In this document: piece after piece, positions 1-8,803 of the stretch
Layout: the number at the start of each line of letters is the position of its first letter
Position numbering within the stretch: position 1 is the stretch's first letter
Assembly (NCBI RefSeq): GCF_009296025.1
Contig: NZ_CP045178.1
Coordinates: 7,254,001 to 7,318,000, forward strand
Length of the DNA stretch: 64,000 nt
Direction of reading: 5' to 3'
Origin: Streptomyces tsukubensis
GTDB taxonomy: Bacteria > Actinomycetota > Actinomycetes > Streptomycetales > Streptomycetaceae
Position numbers and translations under genes: made by a program
Notes under the pieces: generated by a model
What the model saw: only the letters and a program-made list of their open reading frames with translations
The model's database searches: none
Told to the model about the DNA's origin: nothing

Positions 1-2
1 CC

Positions 3-974
3 ACCTCCGCCGCCGCGCACGGCGGCGGCCACGGCGGCGGCCACGGCGGCGGTCATGGCGGCGGCCACGGTGGTGGGCACGGCCACGGCACCCCCGTACT
101 GCCCAAGGACCGCCTGGGCATCCAGCTCTACTCCCTGCGCGACAAGGTCGCGGAACTCGGCTTCGCCAAGGTCTTCGACGAGCTGGAGCGCTTCGGCTAC
201 GACGAGGTGGAGTACGCCGGCTACACCCAGGGCGACGTGGGCGCCCTCACTCTGCCGCAACTCGCCAGGCTGGCCCGTGACCACGGACTGAACGGCATCG
301 GCAGCCACGTCAACTACTACGACGACAACAACCCGAACGCCTACAGCTTCGCGCAGAACCTCAACAAGGTCCTCGACGACGCCCAGACGCTCGGTCTCGA
401 ACACATCGGCACGGCGTCGGGACCCTTCCGCTACGGCTCCACCGTCGACGCCTGGAAGCGGGCCGCCGCGGACTTCAACACCTACGGCGCCGCCGCCAGG
501 AAGCGCGGAATGAAGTTCTACCAGCACAACCACGGGGAGGAGTTCTCCTTCGCCACCGACCAGCCCAACGTCCGCCTCTACGACGTGCTGCTCGCCGAGA
601 CCGACCCGAAGCTGGTCTACCTGGAGATGGACATCTACTGGGCCTTCACCGGACAGTTCCGCTTCAGCAAGACCCCCGAGGGCAAACCGGCGCCGTTCGA
701 GCCGATCGACTACGTCCTCAAGCACCCGGACCGCTACCCGCTCTTCCACGTCAAGGACGGCACGCACAACGACGCGGCCCGCGACGGATACGACATGACG
801 GACGTCGGTGACGGGGAGATCGACTACAAGACCTTCATCTCGACCGTCAACAAGACCCGCGGTGGACGGCGTGACCACCACTGGCAGGTCGAGCACGACA
901 ACCCGGTCAGCTCCATCGACTTCGCCCGCAAGTCCGCGGACCACCTGCACTCGCTGCGCGAGGGCCGCCACTGA
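3..974 (+). CDS. Sugar phosphate isomerase/epimerase, 5'-truncated by window edge
   Basis: The reading frame is open from the window edge to a TGA at 972-974, so the N-terminus is missing. After a His-Gly tract (separate entry) the protein shows the xylose-isomerase-like TIM-barrel pattern: LGIQLYSLRD at the first strand, then YLEMDIYWAFTG, LFHVKDGT and WQVEHDNP. These supply the acidic and histidine residues expected for the metal site. In this family such enzymes isomerise or epimerise sugars or inositol derivatives. Known actinomycete relatives carry a twin-arginine signal ahead of a His-rich linker, so a secreted protein is likely, but the signal lies outside the window. The substrate is unknown. 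A strong hairpin follows the stop codon. Confidence 0.8.
   Translation, partial: TSAAAHGGGHGGGHGGGHGGGHGGGHGHGTPVLPKDRLGIQLYSLRDKVAELGFAKVFDELERFGYDEVEYAGYTQGDVGALTLPQLARLARDHGLNGIGSHVNYYDDNNPNAYSFAQNLNKVLDDAQTLGLEHIGTASGPFRYGSTVDAWKRAAADFNTYGAAARKRGMKFYQHNHGEEFSFATDQPNVRLYDVLLAETDPKLVYLEMDIYWAFTGQFRFSKTPEGKPAPFEPIDYVLKHPDRYPLFHVKDGTHNDAARDGYDMTDVGDGEIDYKTFISTVNKTRGGRRDHHWQVEHDNPVSSIDFARKSADHLHSLREGRH
18..89 (+). repeat. In-frame His-Gly-Gly-Gly repeat tract
   Basis: Codons from position 18 encode five consecutive HGGG units followed by HGHG. The DNA repeat unit is 12 bp (cacggcggcggc with small variations). It lies between the missing N-terminus and the catalytic barrel, where a flexible linker or metal-binding spacer would sit. 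Six to seven evenly spaced histidines could bind Ni, Zn or Cu; that is inference. Confidence 0.85.
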
Positions 975-992
975 CACCGGCGCCGCGGCGCC

Positions 993-1036
993 ACGACACC
1001 GGCCGCGCCCCCGCTCGGGGGCGCGGCCGGTGTCGT
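993..1036. terminator. Strong bidirectional terminator hairpin
   Basis: A perfect 20-bp inverted repeat (993-1012 with 1017-1036) has a four-base GCTC loop. It sits between the convergent isomerase gene and the antiporter gene and can serve both. There is no long T tract, as is usual for high-GC actinomycete terminators. Confidence 0.85.
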
Positions 1037-1051
1037 CGTGTCCGAAGCGGC

Positions 1052-2428
1052 TCAGCCGCCCCTGACCTTCGGCAGCCCGGGATGCCGAAGGAACAGCGCG
1101 AGCCCCGCGGACACCAGAGCCACCACCCCGGCCGTGGTGTAGGCGCCGTCGTAGCCCCACTTGTCGATCACCATCGAGCCGAGTCCCGTACCGAAGAGGC
1201 CACTGACCACCTTGCCGCTGTAGGCGATCCCGTAGTTGGTGGCGTTGTTGTTCTCGCCGAAGTAGTCGGGGACGATCGAGGCGAACATCGGGTAGAACGC
1301 GCCGCCGCCGAACCCGGAGAAGAAGGCGAAGACCAGGAACAGCCACTCGCTGTTGATGTCGCCCGCCCACATCACACCGAACTGGGAGAGCCCGAGCACC
1401 AGAATCACGAAGATCAGGGCGTTCTTGCGGCCCCACAGATCGGAGAGCCAGCCGACGACACCGCGGCCGACCCCGTTGACGATGGAGAGGATGCCCGCGG
1501 ACTGCGCGGCGACCAGCGGACCGAAACCCACCTCCTTGGCGAAGGGGACCTGGAAAGAGACACCGAAGATGGACACCCCCGCCGTGATCACCAGAAGCAG
1601 CCAGATGAGCGGGAGCTGCCCGGTCCTGATGGCTTCCATGGGGGTGTACTGCTTCGCCGCGGGCGGGTTCTTCTCCAGCGCCCTCGCCGTCTTCGCGTTC
1701 GCCCGGCCGTGTGTGAGCGGGTCGACCCCGGCCGGCCACCAGTTCTTCGGCGGGTCCTTGAAGAACCAGCCGCAGACCAGCAGCACGATCAGCACGTACA
1801 CGCCGATGAGGTCGAGCACCGTACGGTAATTACCGGTGTCGAAGGCGAAGTTGAAGATGAAGATGAAAGGCACTGCGCCGTACGCGAAGCCGCCGTTGAC
1901 GAACCCCGTCTTCCCGCCCCGCTTCTCCGGATACCACTTGCCCGTCATATTGATGCAGGTCGAATAGACGAGACCGGATCCGACACCGCCCAGGAGACCG
2001 AATCCGAGGATGGCGAGGAACACATTGTCGAGGTGCGCGATGGCGACGAATCCGAGCAGACACAGCACCGATCCGACCATGACCGCCTGACGCGCGGGAA
2101 GATAGCCCTTCTCACGGGCCCAACCGGTCGGGAACGAGACCCCCGCCTGGAAGAACGTCCAGACGCTGAGTATCCAGAACGTATTGCTCTGCGACCAGCC
2201 GTGCGCGTCGGAAAGCACGTCCTCGGCGGAACCGTAGGCGTACTCGAACACACTGATCGCGAACATCGCGGCCCACGGCAGCCACACCATGGACCTACGG
2301 GAGCGACCGAGGATCGCCCTGTCGGTCTCTCCTGTCCGATAGACACGGCCACGCTGATCTGTTATCTCGCGGTACACCGCGCCGAATTCCTCCGGCGCGG
2401 TTCCCGTGGCGGTGTCCTCCGCCGTCAT
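1052..2428 (-). CDS. OFA-family MFS transporter, probable oxalate/formate antiporter
   Basis: This 458-residue protein has the twelve-helix pattern of the major facilitator superfamily and a large cytoplasmic loop around residues 205-260. The OxlT/NarK-like features are a long first periplasmic stretch after the first helix, the GFGLLGGVGSGLVYSTCINMTGKWYPEKRG region, and WLSDLWGRKNALI after helix 8. OFA members exchange oxalate for formate across the cytoplasmic membrane. It is the last gene of a four-gene minus-strand run with formyl-CoA transferase and oxalyl-CoA decarboxylase genes, which makes oxalate import or formate export the best guess. A GAGGAG ribosome-binding site precedes the ATG. 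The gap to the upstream ligase gene is only 47 bp. Substrate is inferred from context. Confidence 0.82.
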   Translation of the reverse strand: MTAEDTATGTAPEEFGAVYREITDQRGRVYRTGETDRAILGRSRRSMVWLPWAAMFAISVFEYAYGSAEDVLSDAHGWSQSNTFWILSVWTFFQAGVSFPTGWAREKGYLPARQAVMVGSVLCLLGFVAIAHLDNVFLAILGFGLLGGVGSGLVYSTCINMTGKWYPEKRGGKTGFVNGGFAYGAVPFIFIFNFAFDTGNYRTVLDLIGVYVLIVLLVCGWFFKDPPKNWWPAGVDPLTHGRANAKTARALEKNPPAAKQYTPMEAIRTGQLPLIWLLLVITAGVSIFGVSFQVPFAKEVGFGPLVAAQSAGILSIVNGVGRGVVGWLSDLWGRKNALIFVILVLGLSQFGVMWAGDINSEWLFLVFAFFSGFGGGAFYPMFASIVPDYFGENNNATNYGIAYSGKVVSGLFGTGLGSMVIDKWGYDGAYTTAGVVALVSAGLALFLRHPGLPKVRGG

Positions 2429-2475
2429 ATCAAGCCATCTCCTCGCCTATGGGGGTGCGGGTTGGGCGTGATCCG

Positions 2476-4698
2476 TCAGTGCTGGTGGGTGTCTTCAGCG
2501 GCCACCTCCAACAGACCGGCGGCGCGCGCCCACCGGTACTTGGCGCCGAGGGCCGCGACGGGCTTCTCCGTCGTGTACGGGTAGGCCACGACCCCCCGCT
2601 CGAAGAGGTACTGGCACGCCTCCTCGACCTCGACGTCACCGGCGAGCGAGGCCACCACGGGCTTCTCGACGCCCCGCGCACGGAACTCGGCGACCACGCG
2701 CGCCGTCAGCTCGGCGAAGACCATCGGGGGTGTGACGATCGTGTGCCAGTAACCCAGCACCAGAGCGTGGACGCGCGGATCCTCCAGGCCCAGCCGGATC
2801 GTCGCCTCGTACGTCGAGGGCGGCTCGCCACCGGTGATGTCCACCGGGTTGCCCGAAGCGCCGAAGGGCGGGATGAACGCCTTGAAGGACGCGTCCAGAT
2901 CCTCCGGCATCTCCATCAGCGACAGGCCGTTGTCGGTCACCGCGTCGGAGAGCAGCACACCGGAACCGCCGGCCCCCGTGATGATCACGATGTTGTCGCC
3001 CCGGGGCGCGGGGAGCACAGGCAGCGACCGCGCGTACTCCAGCATCTCGTTGAGACCCGGCGCGCGGATCACCCCTGCCTGCCGCAGGATGTCGTCGTAG
3101 ACCGCGTCGTCGCCGGCCAGCGCGCCCGTATGGGAGCCCGCCGCCCTGGCGCCCGCCGCCGTGCGGCCCGCCTTCAACACCACGACCGGCTTCTTCGGCA
3201 CGGTCGCCCGCGCCGCCGCCACGAACGCCCTGCCGTCCTTGAGGTCCTCCAGATGCATCGCCACGCACTCCGTGTGCGGATCCTCGGCGAAGTAGGTGAG
3301 CAGGTCGTCCTCGTCCACGTCCGACTTGTTGCCAAGACCGACGATGGCCGACACCCCGGTCCCCGTGGTGCGCGCGAAGCCGAGGATCGCCATCCCGATC
3401 CCGCCCGACTGCGAGGTCAGCGCCACCCCGCCCTTCACGTCGTACGGCGTGCAGAACGTGGCGCACAGCTCCTGCCACGTCGAGTAGTAGCCGTAGATGT
3501 TCGGACCGAGCAGCCGCGTGCCGTACCGCTCACCGATGGCGACCAGCTCCGCCTGGAGCTCGTGCTCCCCGGTCTCCGCGAAACCGGAGGGGATGAGGAC
3601 CGCGTTGGGGATGCCCCTGCGCCCCACCTCCTCAAGGGCCGACGCCACGAACCTGGCGGGGATGGCGAACACCGCCACATCCACATCGCCCGGTACGTCG
3701 GTGATGCTCCGGTACGCCTTGCGGCCGAGGATCTCGTCGGACTTGGGGTTCACCGGGTGTATCTCCCCGGCGAACCCCCCGTCGACGAGGTTCCGCATCA
3801 CCGAATTGCCGATCTTGCCCTGCTCGCCGGAGGCGCCGATCACCGCCACCGACGCCGGCTTCATCAGCCGGTTCATCGAGGACAGGATCTCGTCCTTGCC
3901 GTACACGCGCCTCGGGGCGGGAGTACCGGTGGCGAGGATGACCCTGATGTCGGCGGCGACGGCCCCCTCAGGCGTGGCGATCACCGGATTGAGATCGACC
4001 TCCGCGATCCCGGGGAAGTCGGTCACCAGCGTCGACACCCGCCGGATCTGCTCGGCCAGCGCCCACCGGTCCACCGGCCGCGCCCCGCGCACCCCCCGCA
4101 GGACCTCCGCCGCCCGGATCGAGTCCAGCATCGAAGCGGCCTCGTCCGCGGTGACGGGCGCAAGCCGGAAGGTCACGTCCTTCAACACCTCGACCAGCAC
4201 CCCGCCGAGGCCGAAGGCGACGACCTTCCCGAAGGTGGGGTCGGTCACCGCGCCCACGATGACCTCCTGGCCCGCGGGCAGCAGCTCCTGGACCTGGACG
4301 CCCTCGATACGGGCTTCCGGGTCGTAGGCGCGCGCGTTCTCCACGATCCGGTGGAAGGCGGCCCGCACATCCGCCGCGCCCGCCACCCCGACCACGACAC
4401 CACCCGCGTCGGTCTTGTGCGAGATGTCGGGGGAGACGATCTTCATGACGACCGGGGCTCCGAAGCGGGCCGCGCACGCCACGGCCTCCTCGACATCGGC
4501 CGCCACCTCCTCGCCGGGCACCACGATGCCGTAGGCGTCGGCGACGACCTTGCCCTCAGGGGCGGTCAGCGCGGTACGCCCCTCGGCGCGCACCGACGCG
4601 AGCAGGGCCCGCACCCGCTCACGGCCCCGGTCGCGATCCGAATCCTGCTGCCTGTCCTGCTGCCGGTCCTGCTCCCGACCCTGGTCCTCCGCGCTCAA
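2476..4698 (-). CDS. ADP-forming acyl-CoA (acetate-CoA ligase type) synthetase, single-chain
   Basis: This 740-residue protein carries both subunits of the NDP-forming acyl-CoA synthetase family on one chain. An ATP-grasp domain (about 40-255; MKIVSPDISHKTDAGGV, EVDLNPV) comes first, then a CoA-binding Rossmann domain (about 280-410; VAVIGAS) and a succinyl-CoA-ligase-like domain. The phosphohistidine is His523 in GSHTGALAGD. Family members interconvert acyl-CoA plus ADP and Pi with acid plus CoA and ATP. The start is a TTG whose context overlaps the end of frc, with CGGAG upstream. The first 30 residues are a Gln/Asp/Arg-rich repeat of no obvious function. In an oxalate operon it could charge oxalate to prime the CoA cycle, or harvest ATP from formyl-CoA; both are inference. 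Confidence 0.82.
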   Translation of the reverse strand: MSAEDQGREQDRQQDRQQDSDRDRGRERVRALLASVRAEGRTALTAPEGKVVADAYGIVVPGEEVAADVEEAVACAARFGAPVVMKIVSPDISHKTDAGGVVVGVAGAADVRAAFHRIVENARAYDPEARIEGVQVQELLPAGQEVIVGAVTDPTFGKVVAFGLGGVLVEVLKDVTFRLAPVTADEAASMLDSIRAAEVLRGVRGARPVDRWALAEQIRRVSTLVTDFPGIAEVDLNPVIATPEGAVAADIRVILATGTPAPRRVYGKDEILSSMNRLMKPASVAVIGASGEQGKIGNSVMRNLVDGGFAGEIHPVNPKSDEILGRKAYRSITDVPGDVDVAVFAIPARFVASALEEVGRRGIPNAVLIPSGFAETGEHELQAELVAIGERYGTRLLGPNIYGYYSTWQELCATFCTPYDVKGGVALTSQSGGIGMAILGFARTTGTGVSAIVGLGNKSDVDEDDLLTYFAEDPHTECVAMHLEDLKDGRAFVAAARATVPKKPVVVLKAGRTAAGARAAGSHTGALAGDDAVYDDILRQAGVIRAPGLNEMLEYARSLPVLPAPRGDNIVIITGAGGSGVLLSDAVTDNGLSLMEMPEDLDASFKAFIPPFGASGNPVDITGGEPPSTYEATIRLGLEDPRVHALVLGYWHTIVTPPMVFAELTARVVAEFRARGVEKPVVASLAGDVEVEEACQYLFERGVVAYPYTTEKPVAALGAKYRWARAAGLLEVAAEDTHQH

Positions 4699-4699
4699 C

Positions 4700-5929
4700 T
4701 CAGATCACTCCGTCCGTCTTGAGCAGGCTCAATTCCTCGTCCGCCAAACCCAGTTCGCCGACGTACACCTCGGTGTTGTGCTCGCCGAGCAGCGGCGAGG
4801 AGACCACGTCGACCGGGGAGTCGGAGAGTTTCAGCGGGGAGCCGACCGTGGTGAAACTGCCACGCTCGGGGTGCTGGACCTCGACGACCATCTCGTTGGC
4901 GGCGAGCGAGGCGTCCTCGATGATCTCCTGGGTGGAGAGGATCGGGCCGCACGGGATGTTGTGCGCGTTGAGCAGCCCGAGCACCTCCCACTTGGGAAGC
5001 GTGGACGACCACTCCTCGATGAGCTGGAACATCTTGTCGAGTTTGGGCAGCCGGACCTCGGGCGAAGCCCACTCCGGGTCCTCCGCCAGCTCGGGGCGGC
5101 CGAGCAGCTCTGTCAGCGGCTTCCAGCCGACCGGCTGCACGATGACGTACACGTAGTCGTTGGGCCCGCCCGGCGCGCACTTGACGGCCCACCCCGGCTG
5201 TCCGCCGCCCGACGCGTTGCCGCTACGGGGCACCTCGCTGCCGAAGTCGTCGTTCGGGTACTCGGCCAGAGGTCCGTGCGCCAGCCGCTGCTGGTCGCGG
5301 AGTTTCACCCGGCAGAGGTTGAGCACCGCGTGCTGCATGGCCACGTTGACGCGCTGGCCGCGCCCGGTCGACTCGCGCTGGTAGAGGGCGGCGAGGATGC
5401 CGGCCACCGCGTGGACGCCGGTGCCGGAGTCGCCGATCTGCGCGCCGGTCGCCAGTGGCGGACCGTCCTCGAACCCCGTGGTGGACATCGAGCCGCCCAT
5501 GGCCTGCGCGACCACCTCGTACGCCTTGAAGCCGGTGTACGGGCCCTCACCGAACCCCTTGATGGAGGCGTAGACGACGCGCGGGTTGATCTCCTGGATC
5601 TTCTCCCAGGTGAACCCCATCCGGTCGACAGCGCCCGGCCCGAAGTTCTCCACCAGCACGTCGGAGCGCCTGATCAGTTCGGTCAGGATCTCCTTGCCGC
5701 GCGGTGACTTGGTGTTGAGGGTGATGCTGCGCTTGTTGCAGTTGAGCATCGTGAAGTAGAGGGAGTCCACGTCGGGCAGGTCGCGGAGCTGCTTGCGGGT
5801 GATGTCCCCTGTGGGGGCCTCCACCTTCACCACATCGGCGCCGAGCCAGCCGAGCAGCTGCGTGGCGGAGGGCCCCGACTGGACGTGTGTCATGTCGAGG
5901 ACGCGGATACCGTCGAGAGCCTTGGTCAT
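4700..5929 (-). CDS. frc: Formyl-CoA:oxalate CoA-transferase
   Basis: The 409-residue class III CoA-transferase closely follows the Oxalobacter Frc pattern: [60 protein letters not shown] [12 protein letters not shown], and the glycine loop in SGGGQPGW. Asp167 in IGDSGTG aligns with the catalytic Asp169 that forms the aspartyl-CoA anhydride. It transfers CoA from formyl-CoA to oxalate in the cytoplasm. Twelve bases separate it from the upstream decarboxylase gene, so the two are surely cotranscribed. The position equivalent to AMQDAVLNL in Oxalobacter reads AMQHAVLNL here, away from the active aspartate. Other class III transferases are possible but the sequence likeness and context favour Frc. 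Confidence 0.9.
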   Translation of the reverse strand: MTKALDGIRVLDMTHVQSGPSATQLLGWLGADVVKVEAPTGDITRKQLRDLPDVDSLYFTMLNCNKRSITLNTKSPRGKEILTELIRRSDVLVENFGPGAVDRMGFTWEKIQEINPRVVYASIKGFGEGPYTGFKAYEVVAQAMGGSMSTTGFEDGPPLATGAQIGDSGTGVHAVAGILAALYQRESTGRGQRVNVAMQHAVLNLCRVKLRDQQRLAHGPLAEYPNDDFGSEVPRSGNASGGGQPGWAVKCAPGGPNDYVYVIVQPVGWKPLTELLGRPELAEDPEWASPEVRLPKLDKMFQLIEEWSSTLPKWEVLGLLNAHNIPCGPILSTQEIIEDASLAANEMVVEVQHPERGSFTTVGSPLKLSDSPVDVVSSPLLGEHNTEVYVGELGLADEELSLLKTDGVI

Positions 5930-5941
5930 GGCAAGGTCACC

Positions 5942-7681
5942 TCACTTGTACATCGTCTGGTTCATGGTTCCCGGGGCGTAGGCGTCCGGATCGACCCAGA
6001 CGTTGATCAGCGACGGCTTCCCGGACTCGCGGGCGCGCCGGAGCGCCGGTGCGATGTCGGCCGGGTCGCGCACCTCCTCGCCGTGACCGCCCAGGATCTG
6101 CGCGAACTTGTCGTACGGCACATCGCCGAGGGTGTTGCCGACACGTTCGCGCTCCTCGCCGTACTTGGCCCGCTGGCCGTAACGGATCTGGTTCATCGAG
6201 GAGTTGTTGCCGACGATGCCGACGAACGGCAGGTCGTAGCGGACGAGCGTCTCGAAGTCCCAGCCGGTGAGCGAGAACGCGCCGTCCCCGAAGAGCGCCA
6301 CCACTTCCTTGTCGGGGCGGGCCTTCTTCGCCGCCAGTACGAAGGGGATGCCGACGCCGAGCGTGCCGAGCGGCCCCGGATCCATCCAGTGCCCCGGGGC
6401 CTTCGGCTGGACCACCTGACCGGAGAAGGTGACGATGTCGCCGCCGTCGCCGATGTAGACGGAGTCCTCGGTCAGGAAGTCGTTGATCTCGCTGACCAGC
6501 CGGTACGGGTGGATGGGGGACGCCTCGGAGCGCAGGTTCGGCAGCCGCTTCTCGATGGCCTTCTGCTCAACGGCCCGCAGCTCCTCCAGCCACGCCTTGC
6601 GCCGGTCGGCCCCGCCGTCGACCCGCCCCGAGGCGGCTTCGCCGGCCTGCTTCAGGACGAGCCCCGCGTCACCGACGATGCCGAGGTCCACGTCACGGTT
6701 CTTGCCGACGGTGCGGTAGTCGAGGTCGATCTGTACGACGGTCGCGTCGGGCGAGAGCCGCTTGCCGTAACCCATCCGGAAGTCGAAGGGCGTACCGACG
6801 ATGACGATGACATCGGCGTTCGAGAAGGCGTAGCGGCGCGAGAGCTGGAAGTGGTGGGGGTCGCCCGGCGGCAGGGTTCCTCGGCCCGCGCCGTTCATGT
6901 AGGCCGGGATGTTGAGGGTGCGCACCAGCTCGGCGGCACCACCACCACCGCGGGTCGTCCAGACCTGACTGCCCAGCAGGATGGCGGGTTTGTCGGCGTG
7001 GGCGAGCAGGTCGGCCAGCTTCTCGATGTCCTCGGGGTCACCGGCCGACCTGGTGGACGCCCGGTACTGACCCGCCCGAGGAACCCGGGCCTCGGCCGCG
7101 GGCACCTTGGCGTCGAGCACGTCACGCGGTATTTCGAGGAAGGAGGGACCGGGAGCGCCGTGGTAGCACTCGCGGAACGCCATCGACACCATGTCGGCCG
7201 CGCGGGCCGTGTCGGGCACGGTCGCGGCGAACTTGGTGATGGGCGTCATCATGTCCACATGGGGGAGGTCCTGCAACGAGCCCATCTTGTGCTGGGTGTG
7301 GGCCCCTTGACCGCCGATGAGCAGCATGGGCGACTCGGCGCGGAAGGCGTTGGCGACACCGGTGACGGCGTCCGTGGTACCGGGCCCCGCCGTGACGACG
7401 GCGCACCCCGGCTTGCCCGTGATCCGCGCGTGACCGTCGGCCGCGTGCGCCGCCACCTGTTCGTGCCGGACATCGACGACCTCGATGCCCTCGTCGACGC
7501 AGCCGTCGTAGATGTCGATGATGTGGCCACCGCAGAGGGTGTAGACGACTTCCACGCCCTCGGCCTTGAGGGCCTTGGCGACCAGATGCCCACCGGAGAT
7601 GAGCCCCCGACCGGTGTCGCCGCTTCCGCCGCTTCCGCCGCTTCCGCGGCTCTCACTGCTGTGGCTGCTGTCGTCGGGCAT
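5942..7681 (-). CDS. oxc: Thiamine-diphosphate enzyme, probable oxalyl-CoA decarboxylase
   Basis: The 579-residue protein has the acetolactate-synthase fold: an N-terminal Pyr domain with the cofactor-activating Glu74 (VRHEQVAAHAADG), a central domain, and a C-terminal PP domain with GDG at 465 and NN at 492-493. Oxalyl-CoA decarboxylase splits oxalyl-CoA into formyl-CoA and CO2; a 2-hydroxyacyl-CoA lyase is the main alternative within the family. Its neighbours Frc and an OFA antiporter decide for Oxc. I chose the ATG at 7681 because AGGAC lies six bases upstream. The longer start at 7768 falls inside the operator and would leave almost no leader. Residues 4-24 are a Ser/Gly/His low-complexity linker. 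Confidence 0.8.
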   Translation of the reverse strand: MPDDSSHSSESRGSGGSGGSGDTGRGLISGGHLVAKALKAEGVEVVYTLCGGHIIDIYDGCVDEGIEVVDVRHEQVAAHAADGHARITGKPGCAVVTAGPGTTDAVTGVANAFRAESPMLLIGGQGAHTQHKMGSLQDLPHVDMMTPITKFAATVPDTARAADMVSMAFRECYHGAPGPSFLEIPRDVLDAKVPAAEARVPRAGQYRASTRSAGDPEDIEKLADLLAHADKPAILLGSQVWTTRGGGGAAELVRTLNIPAYMNGAGRGTLPPGDPHHFQLSRRYAFSNADVIVIVGTPFDFRMGYGKRLSPDATVVQIDLDYRTVGKNRDVDLGIVGDAGLVLKQAGEAASGRVDGGADRRKAWLEELRAVEQKAIEKRLPNLRSEASPIHPYRLVSEINDFLTEDSVYIGDGGDIVTFSGQVVQPKAPGHWMDPGPLGTLGVGIPFVLAAKKARPDKEVVALFGDGAFSLTGWDFETLVRYDLPFVGIVGNNSSMNQIRYGQRAKYGEERERVGNTLGDVPYDKFAQILGGHGEEVRDPADIAPALRRARESGKPSLINVWVDPDAYAPGTMNQTMYK

Positions 7682-7765
7682 GACGAAGTCCTGTCCCTTC
7701 GTAGGGGATTCGGGGGCGCCCCCGTGCTGCTCAGGGGGAGCGCTCCCGATGGTTGGAGCAGATTG

Positions 7766-7809
7766 CATACAGTCGACGAATACTGTATGAACTCGTTATC
7801 CCGCATCAA
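7766..7809 (-). promoter_or_regulatory. Promoter and operator of the oxalate operon
   Basis: On the minus strand TTGATG (7809-7804) and TACAGT (7787-7782) are spaced by 16 bp, a good vegetative-type promoter. The -10 box is embedded in a perfect inverted repeat, CATACAGT and ACTGTATG (7766-7773, 7782-7789), with an 8-bp spacer. A GntR- or TetR-type repressor bound here would cover the -10 box and start site. No cognate regulator gene lies next to it. Confidence 0.65.
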
Positions 7810-8251
7810 GTGAGTGGTGTCCAGAGGGCGTTCGGCGCTTTTCGCCGGCCGGGGCGGGCGCGGCCCTGACGTGCGGGCCGGGCGACGGGACTCTCGGTGG
7901 CGCGGGGGGTCGAGGCGCCGCAGGTGGAGGTCGCCGTCCGGTCCGTAAACACCCGCGACGACGCGGAACGGCCGGGCGGCCACGCGCTGGTCAAAGCTCA
8001 GGTAAAGCCCGGCGAGCGGGAGGGGTGGCCGGGACGCCTGCCCCACCCGTCACGTGATTCCGTATCGGTCCGACAGCTGTGGGTAACCATGCGACCCATG
8101 GGTTCCCGAGGTGCCCCGGCCCCCGTGACGAGCCGATCACCCCACGTATCCGCCCGCCCCGCTGACCACGCCTTATGCGGGTGAGAGGCACACCAAACCC
8201 CTGGTATTGTTTCCCATGTCGCCGGGGGAGACCCCGACTGACAGACACCTG
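7810..8251. other. Intergenic region with possible tRNA promoter
   Basis: No convincing gene is seen in these 440 bp. TATTGT at 8205-8210 is a plausible -10 box for the tRNA, placing the start about 35 bp before the mature 5' end; a matching -35 is poor. An imperfect hairpin lies at about 8083-8109 (GGGTAACC facing GGGTTCCC). Confidence 0.4.
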
Positions 8252-8339
8252 GTCCGGGTGGCGGAATGGCAGACGCGCTAGCTTGAGGTGCTAGTGCCCT
8301 TTATCGGGCGTGGGGGTTCAAGTCCCCCCTCGGACACCA
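8252..8339 (+). tRNA. tRNA-Leu (anticodon GAG)
   Basis: The 88-nt sequence folds as a type II tRNA. The acceptor stem pairs GTCCGGG with CTCGGAC (one G-U), followed by A73 and an encoded CCA. The anticodon stem is CTAGC/GCTAG around the loop TTGAGGT, giving anticodon GAG, which reads CUC and CUU. A long variable arm (gccc...gggc) and the GGTTCAAGT T-loop are present. The 3' half is the attachment site of the integrative relic that follows. Confidence 0.95.
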
Positions 8340-8790
8340 GCTAAGACCCCAGTTCATCTGGGGTTTTTTGCTTTTCTGCGCTGTGGCGTGACCAACCACG
8401 TGACCAACAGCCCAGCGAATCGCCTTGTCGGACGAGGGACGACAGGCCGAGTCGGTCCGCACCGGAGGCGGCGGCTTCCGCGCCCCGTCCTTACGTGAGT
8501 GACCGTACCTGGGCATGGTGTAGCCCGGCGAGTGGCGCCGGACATTGGCAGAGACCTCTACGGGGTTCTCCCCGGCCTCCAGACCGTTCGTGACCTTGTT
8601 ATGCCTCCAGTCGTGCATTCGGAACTCCTCCGGAAGCTTCAACCGCGTCCGTGGAGTGCGCCACCGCGCCGAGACCTTCTCGGGGTCCTGCGGTCCGCCT
8701 GCCTCGTCCTGGTAGAGCTTGAAGCCGTCCCGGGCGAACACCAGGTCATGATCAACCCATGCGGAGCCGAGCCGCTTACGCTCGATGTGC
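8301..8790 (-). pseudogene. Tyrosine recombinase (integrase), C-terminal fragment
   Basis: Only the last 150 or so residues of a phage-type integrase remain. The catalytic-domain motifs are visible in order: HDWRH (box II His-x-x-Arg), RRHSPGYT in place of the usual histidine box, and the nucleophile Tyr in MPRYGHS. The arm-binding domain and the first catalytic Arg are absent; relatives are about 370-420 residues. The frame continues through the terminator and stops inside the tRNA, giving the tail RGDLNPHAR, which is tRNA antisense. Upstream of about 8790 the frame carries no integrase likeness and overlaps the next gene. It should be inactive. Confidence 0.78.
8346..8370 (+). terminator. 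Rho-independent terminator after tRNA-Leu
   Basis: CCCCAG (8347-8352) and CTGGGG (8358-8363) form a stem around TTCAT, followed by six T residues (8364-8369). It is a textbook intrinsic terminator seven bases after the tRNA 3' end. Confidence 0.93.
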
Positions 8791-8803
8791 CGGGGGCCTC
8801 TGA

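Noticed and set aside
1082..4722. Long open frames on the plus strand opposite the oxalate genes (1082-2584, 2449-4722) and many similar antisense frames elsewhere
   Set aside because: They are shadows produced by high third-position GC; their translations are low-complexity Arg/Gly/His/Asp-rich and match no family, while the opposite strand encodes recognisable enzymes.
7897..8184. 95-codon plus-strand frame in the gap before tRNA-Leu
   Set aside because: No ribosome-binding site, no family resemblance, and it overlaps the likely tRNA promoter region.
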